Positions 50,098 through 58,456 of a stretch of 64,000 nucleotides of DNA are shown piece after piece. A model generated the notes under the pieces. It was given only the letters and a program-made list of their open reading frames with translations, made no database searches and had not been told where the DNA came from. The position numbers and the translations under genes are program-made. The stretch's first letter is position 1; each line of letters begins with the position of its first letter. This DNA comes from an uncultured Oscillospiraceae bacterium. Lineage in GTDB: Bacteria; Bacillota; Clostridia; Oscillospirales; Acutalibacteraceae. The stretch is taken from assembly GCA_900547105.1 (NCBI GenBank), contig URFL01000001.1, forward strand, positions 124,001 to 188,000. The letters run 5' to 3'.

Positions 50098-50370
50098 AAT
50101 GGCTATGAACAAAAGAAGTAACCCCGCGTCTTTGGATGGCGCAGAGAGCCGCCGGTTGGTGTAAGGCGGTGCATCGGCGGGGTGAAATACCTTTGGGAGC
50201 AGCGAACTGAACCGGATTTTCCGCAGTAGGGGAGCCGTGTGCGCACGTTACCGCGCGAGGCGTTTATTGGAACGCCGGGTGAGCCCGCTCTTGTGAAAGT
50301 GCGGGAAATAGAGGTGGTACCGCGACAGTTGATCGCCCTCTGCTGAATTGGCAGAGGGCGTTTTTTATTT
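50098..50370 (+). promoter_or_regulatory. T-box leader controlling tyrS
   Basis: The diagnostic T-box sequence GAGGTGGTACCGCG lies at 50311-50324, able to pair with the acceptor end of uncharged tRNA. A terminator with a perfect 10-bp stem (CGCCCTCTGC, 50334-50360) and six T follows. Upstream, Stem I-like elements (AGAGAGCC bulge region) are visible, and GAAATAC near 50184-50190 offers UAC as the tyrosine specifier codon. Uncharged tRNA-Tyr would favour antitermination and TyrS synthesis (known mechanism). Confidence 0.92.
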
Positions 50371-50390
50371 TTTAAGGGAGGTTTCAACCA

Positions 50391-51617
50391 ATGAATGTAT
50401 TCGACGAACTGAAAGCGCGCGGCATGGTCGCGCAAATGACCAACGAGGAGAAAATCCGTGAGCTGCTGGGTGGCGATCCGATCTCGTTTTATATCGGGTT
50501 TGACCCCACTGCCGACAGCCTGCATGTGGGTCACTTTGTGCAGCTGATGGTGATGGCGCATATGCAAAAAGCCGGTCATCGCCCCATCGCGCTGTTGGGC
50601 GGCGGTACCGGTATGGTGGGCGATCCCACCGGCAAAACCGATATGCGCAAAATGATGACGCCGGAAACCATTGCCTATCATGTGGATTGCTTCAAAAAGC
50701 AGATGTCTCGTTTTGTGGACTTTTCGGAAGGTCATGCGCTGATGGTGAACAACGCCGACTGGCTGACCAACCTCAATTACATCGATTTCCTGCGCGAAGT
50801 CGGCGTGCATTTTTCGGTCAACCGTATGCTGACCGCCGAGTGCTTCAAATCGCGTATGGAAAAGGGCTTGTCTTTCCTGGAATTCAACTATATGCTGATG
50901 CAGGGCTACGATTTCTACTACCTCAACCAAAACTACGATTGTGTGATGGAAATGGGCGGCGACGACCAGTGGTCGAACATTCTGGGAGGTGTCGAGCTGT
51001 GCCGCCGCAAAGCGGGCAAAGAGGTGTACGGCATCACCTTTGCACTGCTCACCACTTCCGAAGGCAAGAAGATGGGCAAAACCGAAAAAGGCGCCGTTTG
51101 GCTGGATCCCGACAAAACCTCGCCTTACGATTTCTTCCAGTATTGGCGGAATGTGGATGACGCCGATGTCATCCGCTGCCTGAAAATGCTGACCTTTGTG
51201 CCGCTCGAGGAAATCGAGGAAATGGCGAAAGCCAAGGACAGCGAGATCAACAATGTGAAAGAGCGTTTGGCGTATGAGGTGACCCGTCTGGTGCACGGAG
51301 AAGAAGAGGCGAACAAAGCTCGTGAAACCGCGCGTTCGCTGTTCAGCGGTGCCGCTACCGGTGCAAATATGCCCTCTACCGCGCTGGCGGATGACCAGCT
51401 GCAGGATGGCGCGATCGGCGTGATTGATCTACTGATGCTGACAAAGCTGGCACCCTCTCGCGGCGAAGCGCGTCGGCTGATTGCCCAGGGCGGCGTATCG
51501 GTGGACGATGAAAAGGTGCAGGATGTGATGCAGACCGTTCCGGTGTCGGCGTTCGACAAAGGTTATGTGGTGATTAAAAAAGGCAAAAAAGTCTTCCATA
51601 AAGTCACAAAAGCATAA
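50391..51617 (+). CDS. tyrS: Tyrosyl-tRNA synthetase
   Basis: 408 aa. The class I HIGH equivalent is in SLHVGHFVQL and the KMSKS equivalent reads KMGKTEKGAVWL. A C-terminal S4 domain (PSRGEARRLIAQGGVSVDDEKV) is present. The FDPTADSLHVGH opening fits the branch closer to E. coli-like TyrS. AGGGAGG lies upstream. The T-box leader with a probable UAC specifier agrees with the assignment. Confidence 0.96.
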   Translation: MNVFDELKARGMVAQMTNEEKIRELLGGDPISFYIGFDPTADSLHVGHFVQLMVMAHMQKAGHRPIALLGGGTGMVGDPTGKTDMRKMMTPETIAYHVDCFKKQMSRFVDFSEGHALMVNNADWLTNLNYIDFLREVGVHFSVNRMLTAECFKSRMEKGLSFLEFNYMLMQGYDFYYLNQNYDCVMEMGGDDQWSNILGGVELCRRKAGKEVYGITFALLTTSEGKKMGKTEKGAVWLDPDKTSPYDFFQYWRNVDDADVIRCLKMLTFVPLEEIEEMAKAKDSEINNVKERLAYEVTRLVHGEEEANKARETARSLFSGAATGANMPSTALADDQLQDGAIGVIDLLMLTKLAPSRGEARRLIAQGGVSVDDEKVQDVMQTVPVSAFDKGYVVIKKGKKVFHKVTKA

Positions 51618-51624
51618 CAAATCC

Positions 51625-51653
51625 TTGCATTCCTTCTCTAAATTCTATATAAT
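51625..51653 (+). promoter_or_regulatory. Promoter of the tyrosine-kinase module
   Basis: TTGCAT (51625-51630) and TATAAT (51648-51653) with a 17-bp spacer, 47 bp upstream of the first start codon. Confidence 0.75.
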
Positions 51654-51699
51654 ATTTGAGTAAAGACTTCGCTTACCAAGAAATGAGAGGACGTCGTCT

Positions 51700-52389
51700 A
51701 TGGAAATATCGCTGGAAAAGCTGTTCCATCTGGTTTTGGAAAAAATCTGGTGGGTCGTGTTGGTCACCATCATCGGCGGGTTGGTTGCTTTTTCGTACAC
51801 TGCGGCTCTGGTGCAGCCGACTTATGCATCCACCATCAAGATGATGGTCAGCAAAAACGAAGAGGCCCAGTCTAATTTGTCGGATCTGTCGTATGCCCAA
51901 TACGCTCAGAGCATGGCCAAAACCTATATTGCCATTTTGAACGATAAAGATTTTTATCGGGATGTGGCGAAAAAATCGGATCTGGGATATAAGGATCAAC
52001 AGCTTGCGAATATGTTCAGCTTCAACATCGTGGACGAAACCGCTGTGCTGGAGATCAAGGTGCAGGCGCACAGCCCGCGGGATACCAAGATCATTGCCGA
52101 TGCAGCAGCTCAGGTGATTCCCCAGCGATTGAAAGGTGTATACGAACAAGCTACCATCAAACAAGTGTCCGGTGCCCGCGAGGGAACCAAAGTGGGTCCC
52201 AGCTTGGTGCGTAATACGGCTTTGGGGGCGCTGCTCGGCGCGGTGGTGATCGTGCTGATTATCTTTCTGCGTGATCTGCTGGATACGCGTATCAAGACGG
52301 AAGAAGATCTGGTGGAGCGGTATGATCTGCCGCTGCTCGGAGTGATTCCGGATTTTTCTACCAACACAGCGAAAACACGGCGCAAATAA
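51700..52389 (+). CDS. Wzz/CpsC-type chain-length and kinase-activator membrane protein
   Basis: 229 aa. Two membrane segments (about residues 15-38 and 168-188) flank an extracytoplasmic domain, the topology of Gram-positive CpsC/YveK adaptors that activate a separate tyrosine kinase (known). The N-terminal EKIWWVVLVTIIGGLVAF block and the C-terminal DTRIKTEEDLVERYDLPLLGVIPDF are typical. It is followed after 20 bp by the kinase gene. Confidence 0.9.
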   Translation: MEISLEKLFHLVLEKIWWVVLVTIIGGLVAFSYTAALVQPTYASTIKMMVSKNEEAQSNLSDLSYAQYAQSMAKTYIAILNDKDFYRDVAKKSDLGYKDQQLANMFSFNIVDETAVLEIKVQAHSPRDTKIIADAAAQVIPQRLKGVYEQATIKQVSGAREGTKVGPSLVRNTALGALLGAVVIVLIIFLRDLLDTRIKTEEDLVERYDLPLLGVIPDFSTNTAKTRRK

Positions 52390-52409
52390 AAGGAAAGGAC
52401 GGACGAACT

Positions 52410-53150
52410 ATGGCTGCACAAACGAACAGCAAATCGGCATCCCGCTCCAAGCTGGCTGTCGATTCCAAAATCAAGTTTCAGGTAACGGAAGCATATAAGT
52501 CCATCCGTACCAATTTGATGTTTTCAATCGCACACCCCGGGTGCAAAACCATTGTGGTTTCCAGCTCGATGGAAAACGAGGGCAAATCCACCGGTGCGGT
52601 CAACATCGCGATCTCGCTGTCGCAAACGAATTTGCGGGTGCTGCTGATCGATACCGATCTGCGCAAACCAAAGCTGCATATGTTCTTTGATATGAACAAT
52701 GCTCCCGGTTTGTCTCATGTTCTCAGCGGCCTGCAGCCGCTGAGCGAGACGATCCGGCATACCTCTTATACCAATTTGGATGTTATTACCGCCGGTGCGA
52801 CTCCGCCCAACCCGTCGGAGCTGCTCGCCAGCGAGACATTCGGCCAATTGCTGCAAACGCTGGCTGCCGATTACGATTATATCATTGTGGATACGCCTCC
52901 GGTGAATGTGGTGTCGGATGCGCTGCCGGTTATCAAGAAATCCGATGGCGTGGTGTTGATGGTGCGTTCCGGTATGGCAACATATCCCGAATTGGACAAA
53001 GCGGTTCAGCATTTGCAGATGATTGATGCCAAGATTTTGGGCTTGGTGCTCAACGGTGCCGACACGCGCTCCAAAGGATATGGTTCCAAGGCCGGATACG
53101 GAAAATACGGCTATGGATACGGCTATGGCAAACATGACACCGCTGGTTGA
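52410..53150 (+). CDS. CpsD/CapB-type bacterial tyrosine kinase
   Basis: 246 aa. A BY-kinase with Walker A variant SSMENEGKSTGAVNIA, Walker A' VLLIDTDLRKPKLH and Walker B DYIIVDTPPVN. The C-terminal tail is a tyrosine cluster (KAGYGKYGYGYGYGKHD, seven Tyr counting the upstream KGYG), the usual autophosphorylation site. The N-terminal FQVTEAYKSIRTNLMFS block mediates oligomerisation. The tail codons overlap the start of the phosphatase gene. Confidence 0.93.
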   Translation: MAAQTNSKSASRSKLAVDSKIKFQVTEAYKSIRTNLMFSIAHPGCKTIVVSSSMENEGKSTGAVNIAISLSQTNLRVLLIDTDLRKPKLHMFFDMNNAPGLSHVLSGLQPLSETIRHTSYTNLDVITAGATPPNPSELLASETFGQLLQTLAADYDYIIVDTPPVNVVSDALPVIKKSDGVVLMVRSGMATYPELDKAVQHLQMIDAKILGLVLNGADTRSKGYGSKAGYGKYGYGYGYGKHDTAG

Positions 53151-53838
53151 TCTGCACACGCATATTCTGCCCGGCATCGATGACGGAGCGCGTGATGTGG
53201 ATGAAGCGGCGGATATGCTGGCGGCATTATCCCGGCAACAGGTGGATACGGTGGTGTTGACCCCGCATTATTTGTCGGATGAGATGCCGATGGAAGAGTT
53301 TTTGTCGCGGCGGCAACAGGCGTTTAAGGCGCTGTGTCGCCGAACAGGGGAGGAGTCCCCTCGGCTGATATTGGCCAGCGAAACATTCTTGAGCAAAACC
53401 ATCTTCCAGCACGAGGATATCACACCGCTTTGCATCGGCAGCCGGTATTTGTTGGTTGAACTGCCTTATGAGACTCGTTTCACCCCGTATGTGTGCGAGA
53501 ATTTGATGCAGGTGACCTACCATTACGGTGTGCAGCCGATCATGGCTCACGTGGAACGTTATCCGGATCTGATGCAGCATCCCCATGTGCTGGAAAAGTT
53601 GATTGACGACGGATTGCTGACGCAGATCAATGTGTCGTCGCTGCAATCGTTTTGGATGCGTCGCCGACTGGTGTCTTTTATCAAAAAAGGGTATATCCAC
53701 TTGTTGGGTACCGATTGCCACCATCTGAAAACGCGCCCGCCGCAATTCCGCGAATGGGTGGAGCGGCTGCAGCAATCAGTGGGGCAGCAAACGCTGAATA
53801 AACTGATGCAAAACGCGCGCGATATTATTGCTGAATAA
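53134..53838 (+). CDS. CpsB/CapC-type tyrosine-protein phosphatase (PHP family)
   Basis: 234 aa. The metal-binding PHP motifs are present: DLHTHILPGIDDGA, LTPHY, the Glu in ASETF and the late GTDCHH. The family removes phosphate from BY-kinases (known), so the preceding kinase is the expected partner. ATG at 53134 is chosen by family N-terminus; ATG at 53125 would add MAN and is equally possible. It overlaps the kinase gene by 17 bp or more. No glycosyltransferase genes follow. Confidence 0.92.
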   Translation: MTPLVDLHTHILPGIDDGARDVDEAADMLAALSRQQVDTVVLTPHYLSDEMPMEEFLSRRQQAFKALCRRTGEESPRLILASETFLSKTIFQHEDITPLCIGSRYLLVELPYETRFTPYVCENLMQVTYHYGVQPIMAHVERYPDLMQHPHVLEKLIDDGLLTQINVSSLQSFWMRRRLVSFIKKGYIHLLGTDCHHLKTRPPQFREWVERLQQSVGQQTLNKLMQNARDIIAE

Positions 53839-53881
53839 AAAATCCCCTGTGACAACGGTTGCTGTCACAGGGGATTTTTTC
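53837..53881. terminator. Bidirectional terminator between phosphatase and nifU genes
   Basis: A 17-bp perfect stem (AAAAAATCCCCTGTGAC) with a 10-nt loop and T-runs on both strands. Confidence 0.9.
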
Positions 53882-53888
53882 GATGTGT

Positions 53889-54332
53889 TTACAGCTCGCA
53901 CGCGTGAACATCCTCGTCGGGATCCATCACCTTGCCCACAATGGGGGTGGGGTCGATGCCCTGACGGGTGTAGTAATCGGCGATAGCCGCCTTGATGGCT
54001 TGTTCCGCCAACACCGAACAGTGGATCTTGTGCGCCGGCAGGCCGTCCAGCGCTTCCACCACCGCTTTATTGGACAGCTTCAACGCGTCCTCCAGCGTCT
54101 GACCCATAATCATTTCGGTAGCAATCGAGCTGGTGGCGATAGCCGAACCGCAGCCAAAGGTTTTGAATTTGACATCCGCAATGCGACCGTCTTTCACCTT
54201 GATATACATTTTCATGATATCGCCGCATTTGGCGTTGCCGATCTCGCCGACACCGTCCGCATCCGGAATTTCGCCCACGTTGCGCGGGTTGGTGAAGTGA
54301 TCCATTACCTTTTCACTATAAAACGAAGTCAT
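53889..54332 (-). CDS. nifU: NifU/IscU-like Fe-S cluster scaffold
   Basis: 147 aa. The three scaffold cysteines are in GNAKCGD, FGCGSAIA and KIHCSVLAEQA, with the conserved Asp in the first. It assembles Fe-S clusters from sulfur supplied by NifS/IscS. The ATG overlaps the nifS stop by 4 bp, and GAAAGGAG precedes it. The C-terminus carries a 25-residue extension (TPIVGKVMDPDEDVHACEL) with a further Cys. Confidence 0.93.
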   Translation of the reverse strand: MTSFYSEKVMDHFTNPRNVGEIPDADGVGEIGNAKCGDIMKMYIKVKDGRIADVKFKTFGCGSAIATSSIATEMIMGQTLEDALKLSNKAVVEALDGLPAHKIHCSVLAEQAIKAAIADYYTRQGIDPTPIVGKVMDPDEDVHACEL

Positions 54333-55516
54333 TTGACATCTTCTCCTTTCACAATGCGCTCCCACAGGGGGGACATCTCCCGCAACCGGTTGACCACAAG
54401 CGGTACCTGCTGCGCAATATAGGCAATGTCCTCGTCCGTGGTTTCTTCCGAAATAGTCAGCCGCAGCGATCCATGCGCTACCTCGTGCTTCAACCCGATG
54501 GCGAGCAGCACATGGCTGGGATCCAGCGAACCGGAGGTGCAAGCCGAACCGGAGGAGGCACAAATGCCTTTGGCATCCAGCATCAGCAGCAGGCTTTCGC
54601 CCTCAACGCCTTCAAAGCTGACATTGATGTTGCCGGGCAGCCGTTTCGTGGCATCACCGTTTAGACGGCTGTGGGTGATCGTGGTGAGTGCAGCAATCAG
54701 CCGATCGCGCCGCGCGGCGATCGCCGGCGCCGTTTCGGCAATGCTGTCGCATGCCAGCTTCATTGCTGTTGCCATACCCACAATGCCGGCAGTGTTTTCG
54801 GTGCCGGCGCGGCGACCGGATTCCTGGGCACCGCCGTCGATCAGGTTTCCGAACCGCAGCCCTTTGCGGATCAGCAGCGCGCCGATCCCTTTTGGACCGT
54901 GAAATTTATGACCGGACAGCGACAGCATGTCCGCTTGAATTCCGTTGAAGGATACCGGAATATGGCCAACAGCCTGCACCGCGTCCACATGGAACAGCAC
55001 GCCCGCTTCGCGGCAGACAGCACCGATTTCCGCCACCGGTTGGATGGTGCCGATCTCGTTGTTGGCGAACATCACACTGACCAGCGCGGTGTCCGGGCGA
55101 ATGGCCGCTTTCACATCTTCCACCCGCACAATACCGTTGTCATAAACCGGCAGCAGCGTGACCTCAAAGCCCTTCTTTTGCAGCGCGTTCAGCGTATGCA
55201 GGATGGCATGATGCTCAAACGCGGTAGAGATGATATGCTTTTTGCCCTTGGCTGCGCCTTGTTCAGCCGCCATTTTGATGGCCCAGTTGTCCGCTTCGCT
55301 GCCGCCCGAAGTAAAGAACACTTCTTTCGGCAGACAGTCCAGACACTCGGCGATCTGGCAGCGTGCTTTTTCAACAGCGCGGCGGGAATTTTGCCCAAAG
55401 CTATACAGCGAGGAGGGGTTGCCGTATTCCTCGGTCAAGTAGGGCATCATCGCCTCCAGCGCCTGCGGATGCAGCTTTGTGGTGGCTGCATTATCCGCGT
55501 AAATCATTTTATTCAT
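54329..55516 (-). CDS. nifS: Cysteine desulfurase NifS/IscS
   Basis: 395 aa. PLP enzyme releasing sulfur from cysteine for Fe-S assembly. The N-terminal YADNAATTKLHPQAL, the PLP lysine block SLSGHKFHGPKGIGALL and the active cysteine loop GICASSGSACTSG are intact. ATG at 55516 fits the family N-terminus and an AGGTG upstream. The operon is nifS-nifU. A palindrome lies within its promoter; no Rrf2/IscR gene is present in the window. Confidence 0.95.
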   Translation of the reverse strand: MNKMIYADNAATTKLHPQALEAMMPYLTEEYGNPSSLYSFGQNSRRAVEKARCQIAECLDCLPKEVFFTSGGSEADNWAIKMAAEQGAAKGKKHIISTAFEHHAILHTLNALQKKGFEVTLLPVYDNGIVRVEDVKAAIRPDTALVSVMFANNEIGTIQPVAEIGAVCREAGVLFHVDAVQAVGHIPVSFNGIQADMLSLSGHKFHGPKGIGALLIRKGLRFGNLIDGGAQESGRRAGTENTAGIVGMATAMKLACDSIAETAPAIAARRDRLIAALTTITHSRLNGDATKRLPGNINVSFEGVEGESLLLMLDAKGICASSGSACTSGSLDPSHVLLAIGLKHEVAHGSLRLTISEETTDEDIAYIAQQVPLVVNRLREMSPLWERIVKGEDVK

Positions 55517-55549
55517 AGGGGATAACACCTGCTTTCTGTAACTGAGTTT

Positions 55550-55578
55550 AATATATACCATTTTGGTAGCTTTTACAA
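55550..55578 (-). promoter_or_regulatory. Promoter of nifSU with palindrome in the spacer
   Basis: On the minus strand TTGTAA (55573-55578) and TATATT (55550-55555) with a 17-bp spacer. The spacer holds the palindrome TACCA-TTT-TGGTA (55556-55568), placed where a repressor would block RNA polymerase. Confidence 0.65.
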
Positions 55579-55624
55579 GGTGAAAAATGTCCAATATTCG
55601 GCCGTCACCGACGCAAAAATGGTG

Positions 55625-56065
55625 CTATATGCGAAAACGGTCGCACTGTGCCACCGCCAGCGCGTCGCAGCGCTCGTTTTCGGGGTGTCCGGCGTGCCCT
55701 TTTACCCATACAATTTTCACATCGTGCCGGTCCAACTGGGTCAGTAATCGATCCCACAAATCCGCGTTGAGCGCCGGCTTTTTGTCCGCCTTGCGCCAAC
55801 CGTTGCGCTTCCAGGATCGCGCCCAGCCTTTGGTCACCCCATCAGTCAGATACTTGGAATCGCTGGTCAGCGTCACTTGACAGGATTCTTTCAGTGCCGC
55901 CAGCCCTTCGATCGCGGCGGACAGCTCCATGCGGTTGTTGGTGGTGTTGGCTTCGCCGCCGGACAATTCTTTTTCCACGCCATGGTAGCGCAAAATCGCG
56001 CCCCAGCCGCCGGGGCCGGGGTTGCCCGAACAGGCGCCGTCGGTAAAAAGCTCCACATGTTTCAT
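55625..56065 (-). CDS. rnhA: Ribonuclease HI
   Basis: 146 aa. It cleaves RNA in RNA-DNA hybrids. The catalytic acidic residues are in FTDGACSGNPGPGGWG, the Glu of TNNRMELSA, LTSDSKYLTDG and the final His-Asp region GHPENERCDALA. ATG at 56065 has AAGGAG at 9-bp spacing; GTG at 56071 is too close. Single gene between nifSU and the RNase J promoter region. Confidence 0.95.
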   Translation of the reverse strand: MKHVELFTDGACSGNPGPGGWGAILRYHGVEKELSGGEANTTNNRMELSAAIEGLAALKESCQVTLTSDSKYLTDGVTKGWARSWKRNGWRKADKKPALNADLWDRLLTQLDRHDVKIVWVKGHAGHPENERCDALAVAQCDRFRI

Positions 56066-56112
56066 GCCCACGATCTCCTTATTGCTTTTTTAGAATGAAA
56101 AATATCTTCCTT

Positions 56113-56140
56113 AATATACCATAACCCCGTAAAAAAACAA
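56113..56140 (-). promoter_or_regulatory. Possible promoter of rnhA
   Basis: On the minus strand TTGTTT (56135-56140) and TATATT (56113-56118) with a 16-bp spacer. Confidence 0.5.
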
Positions 56141-56198
56141 GAAGAAATTTATTAAACCGTTTGATTGCGCCTATACTACTATCATGTGGAGGCTGCAC

Positions 56199-56227
56199 TT
56201 GACATCGCGGCCAAAAAACAGTAATAT
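56199..56227 (+). promoter_or_regulatory. Promoter of the RNase J operon
   Basis: TTGACA (56199-56204) and TAATAT (56222-56227) with a 17-bp spacer. The start codon is about 207 bp downstream, so the mRNA has a long leader (about 56235-56434) in which I see no gene or known riboswitch motif. Confidence 0.7.
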
Positions 56228-56434
56228 AAAAAGGATCAGACGAACGGATGCAGCCGCATACCGTTTGCAGTGACCGGTTCCCGCGAAACGCTTTGACGCT
56301 TCGCATGGCAAAACAGACGTGTTCGGATTTTACAACAGCATACGCGTATGCAAGCAGCCTCACCGGGGTGGGGCTATTCTTTCTATGCATTTGTTTAGGA
56401 CCTGTGGGTCTATCAATAGAAACGGAGGATTATT

Positions 56435-58426
56435 GTGTCAACAGAAAGCAACAACCAAAAAGCAGCCGAAAAGGCAAAGCAGGCAACCGAAAAAAAGCCC
56501 GCCGGACGGGATAAGACGGGCAAAAACGCCGGCAAAACACCGGCGCGCCGCAACTATCGTTCGGCGGCAAAAAAGACGGAAAAGCCCAAAACCGATAAAC
56601 CGGCAGCGGAAAAGAAGTCGGCAAATGAATCGAAAGCGCCGAAGCAAGCAGCCAAAGCGCCGAAACAAGCGGCCGGTTCTGCGAAAAAGCAGGCGGCGAA
56701 TGCTACGGGCCGCAGCAACGGCAAAACCGCGCCCAAGAGCGGTCGCGGTCGTGGACGCCGCAAGCAGGTCACGCCGGTACGGTTGACCATGCTGGGCGGC
56801 ATGAACGAGATCGGCAAAAACATCACGCTGTTTGAATACGGCGATGATGCGTTTATCATTGACTGCGGCATGGCGTTTCCGGACGATGATATGCCCGGTG
56901 TGGATATTGTTCTGCCGGATTTTTCGCACATCGAAAAGGTAGCGGATCATGTGCGCGGCGTGGTGCTGACCCATGGTCACGAGGACCATATCGGCGCGCT
57001 GCCGTACCTGCTCAAGCAATTCAACTTCCCGGTGTTCGGCACCCGTCTGACGCTGGCGCTGGTGGAAAACAAGCTGAAAGAGCACGGGTTGGCGAAACAG
57101 GCAAAGCTGAACGTGGTTCAGGCGGGCGGCAGCATCAATCTTGGAAAAATTTCGGTCGAATTTATAAATGTGAACCACTCGATCCCCGACGCGGTGGCGC
57201 TGGCGATCAAAACGCCGATCGGCTATGTGGTGCACACCGGCGACTTCAAAATTGACTGCACTCCTATTTCCGGCACCATGATGGATTTGGCGCGGTTGGG
57301 CGAACTGGGCAAAGAGGGCGTGCTGGCGATGCTGGCGGAGTCTACCAATGCCGAGCGCCCCGGCTATACGCCGAGCGAACGACTGGTGGGCAAGAGCTTT
57401 GCCAACCTGTTCCACAACGCCGAGGGCAAACGCCTGATTATCGCGACATTCTCGTCCAACCTGCACCGTATCCAGCAAATTGTGGATGCCGCAGTGCGCG
57501 ATGGGCGCAAGGTGGCGGTATCCGGGCGCAGCATGATCAACAACGTGCAGATCGCGACTGAGCTTGGCTATTTGAAAGTGCCGGATGGCGTCTTTATTGA
57601 TATTGATGAAATCAACCAGTATCCGAAAGATCAAATCACCCTGATCACCACCGGCAGCCAAGGCGAGCCGATGTCCGCGCTTACCCGCATGGCGTTTTCC
57701 GATCACCGCAAGGTGGAGGTCGGTCCCGATGATTACATCATCATTTCCGCTACCCCTATTCCCGGTAACGAAAAGACAGTGGGGAAGGTTGTCAACGAGC
57801 TGATGAAGCGCGGCTGCGATGTAGTGTACGAAAAAATGTACGATGTTCATGTGTCCGGCCACGCGTGTCAGGAAGAGCTTAAAATCGTTCATGGGCTGGT
57901 GCGCCCGCAGTTTTTCCTGCCGGTGCACGGCGAGCAGAAGCATTTGCAAAAGCATGCCGCGCTGGCGCGATCCATGGGTATGCCGGCGGATCATATTCTG
58001 CTGGGCGACATCGGTAAGGTGATCGAGATCACCCCCGATAAAATGGAAGTGGTCGGTCAGGTACAGGCCGGTCAGGTGCTGGTGGACGGCTTGGGCGTCG
58101 GTGATGTGGGCAGCATTGTGCTGCGTGACCGCCGCCACTTGGCGGAGGACGGCTTGATCGTGGTGGTCGCTACCGTGGATCCGGCCGAGGGACGCATTGT
58201 GTCCGGCCCCGACATTGTATCGCGCGGGTTTGTGTATGTGCGCGAATCTGAGCAGCTGATTGAAAAAGCCAAGGATGTGGCGCGTGGCGTTCTGGAGGAA
58301 TGCTGCCGCAGCCATACGCTGGATTGGAACACGATGAAAACCCGCGTGCGGGATGATATGTCGCGTATGATCTTCCAAAAGACCAAACGCAGCCCGATGA
58401 TCCTGCCGATTATTATGGATGTATAA
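56435..58426 (+). CDS. rnj: Ribonuclease J with lysine/alanine-rich N-terminal extension
   Basis: 663 aa against about 555 in Bacillus RNase J1. The metallo-beta-lactamase core starts near residue 113 (VRLTMLGGMNEIGKN) and has the metal motif HGHEDH (180-185), the beta-CASP block ATFSSNLHRIQQIVDAA, and the VHVSGHACQEELK motif. RNase J acts as 5' exonuclease and endonuclease in mRNA decay and rRNA maturation (known). The first 110 residues are low-complexity Lys/Ala with repeats like APKQAAK, ending in GRGRGRRKQ. The start is GTG after CGGAGG. Confidence 0.94.
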   Translation: MSTESNNQKAAEKAKQATEKKPAGRDKTGKNAGKTPARRNYRSAAKKTEKPKTDKPAAEKKSANESKAPKQAAKAPKQAAGSAKKQAANATGRSNGKTAPKSGRGRGRRKQVTPVRLTMLGGMNEIGKNITLFEYGDDAFIIDCGMAFPDDDMPGVDIVLPDFSHIEKVADHVRGVVLTHGHEDHIGALPYLLKQFNFPVFGTRLTLALVENKLKEHGLAKQAKLNVVQAGGSINLGKISVEFINVNHSIPDAVALAIKTPIGYVVHTGDFKIDCTPISGTMMDLARLGELGKEGVLAMLAESTNAERPGYTPSERLVGKSFANLFHNAEGKRLIIATFSSNLHRIQQIVDAAVRDGRKVAVSGRSMINNVQIATELGYLKVPDGVFIDIDEINQYPKDQITLITTGSQGEPMSALTRMAFSDHRKVEVGPDDYIIISATPIPGNEKTVGKVVNELMKRGCDVVYEKMYDVHVSGHACQEELKIVHGLVRPQFFLPVHGEQKHLQKHAALARSMGMPADHILLGDIGKVIEITPDKMEVVGQVQAGQVLVDGLGVGDVGSIVLRDRRHLAEDGLIVVVATVDPAEGRIVSGPDIVSRGFVYVRESEQLIEKAKDVARGVLEECCRSHTLDWNTMKTRVRDDMSRMIFQKTKRSPMILPIIMDV

Positions 58427-58456
58427 TTGCCTGTCCCTGTAAAGGTGGTGGATACG

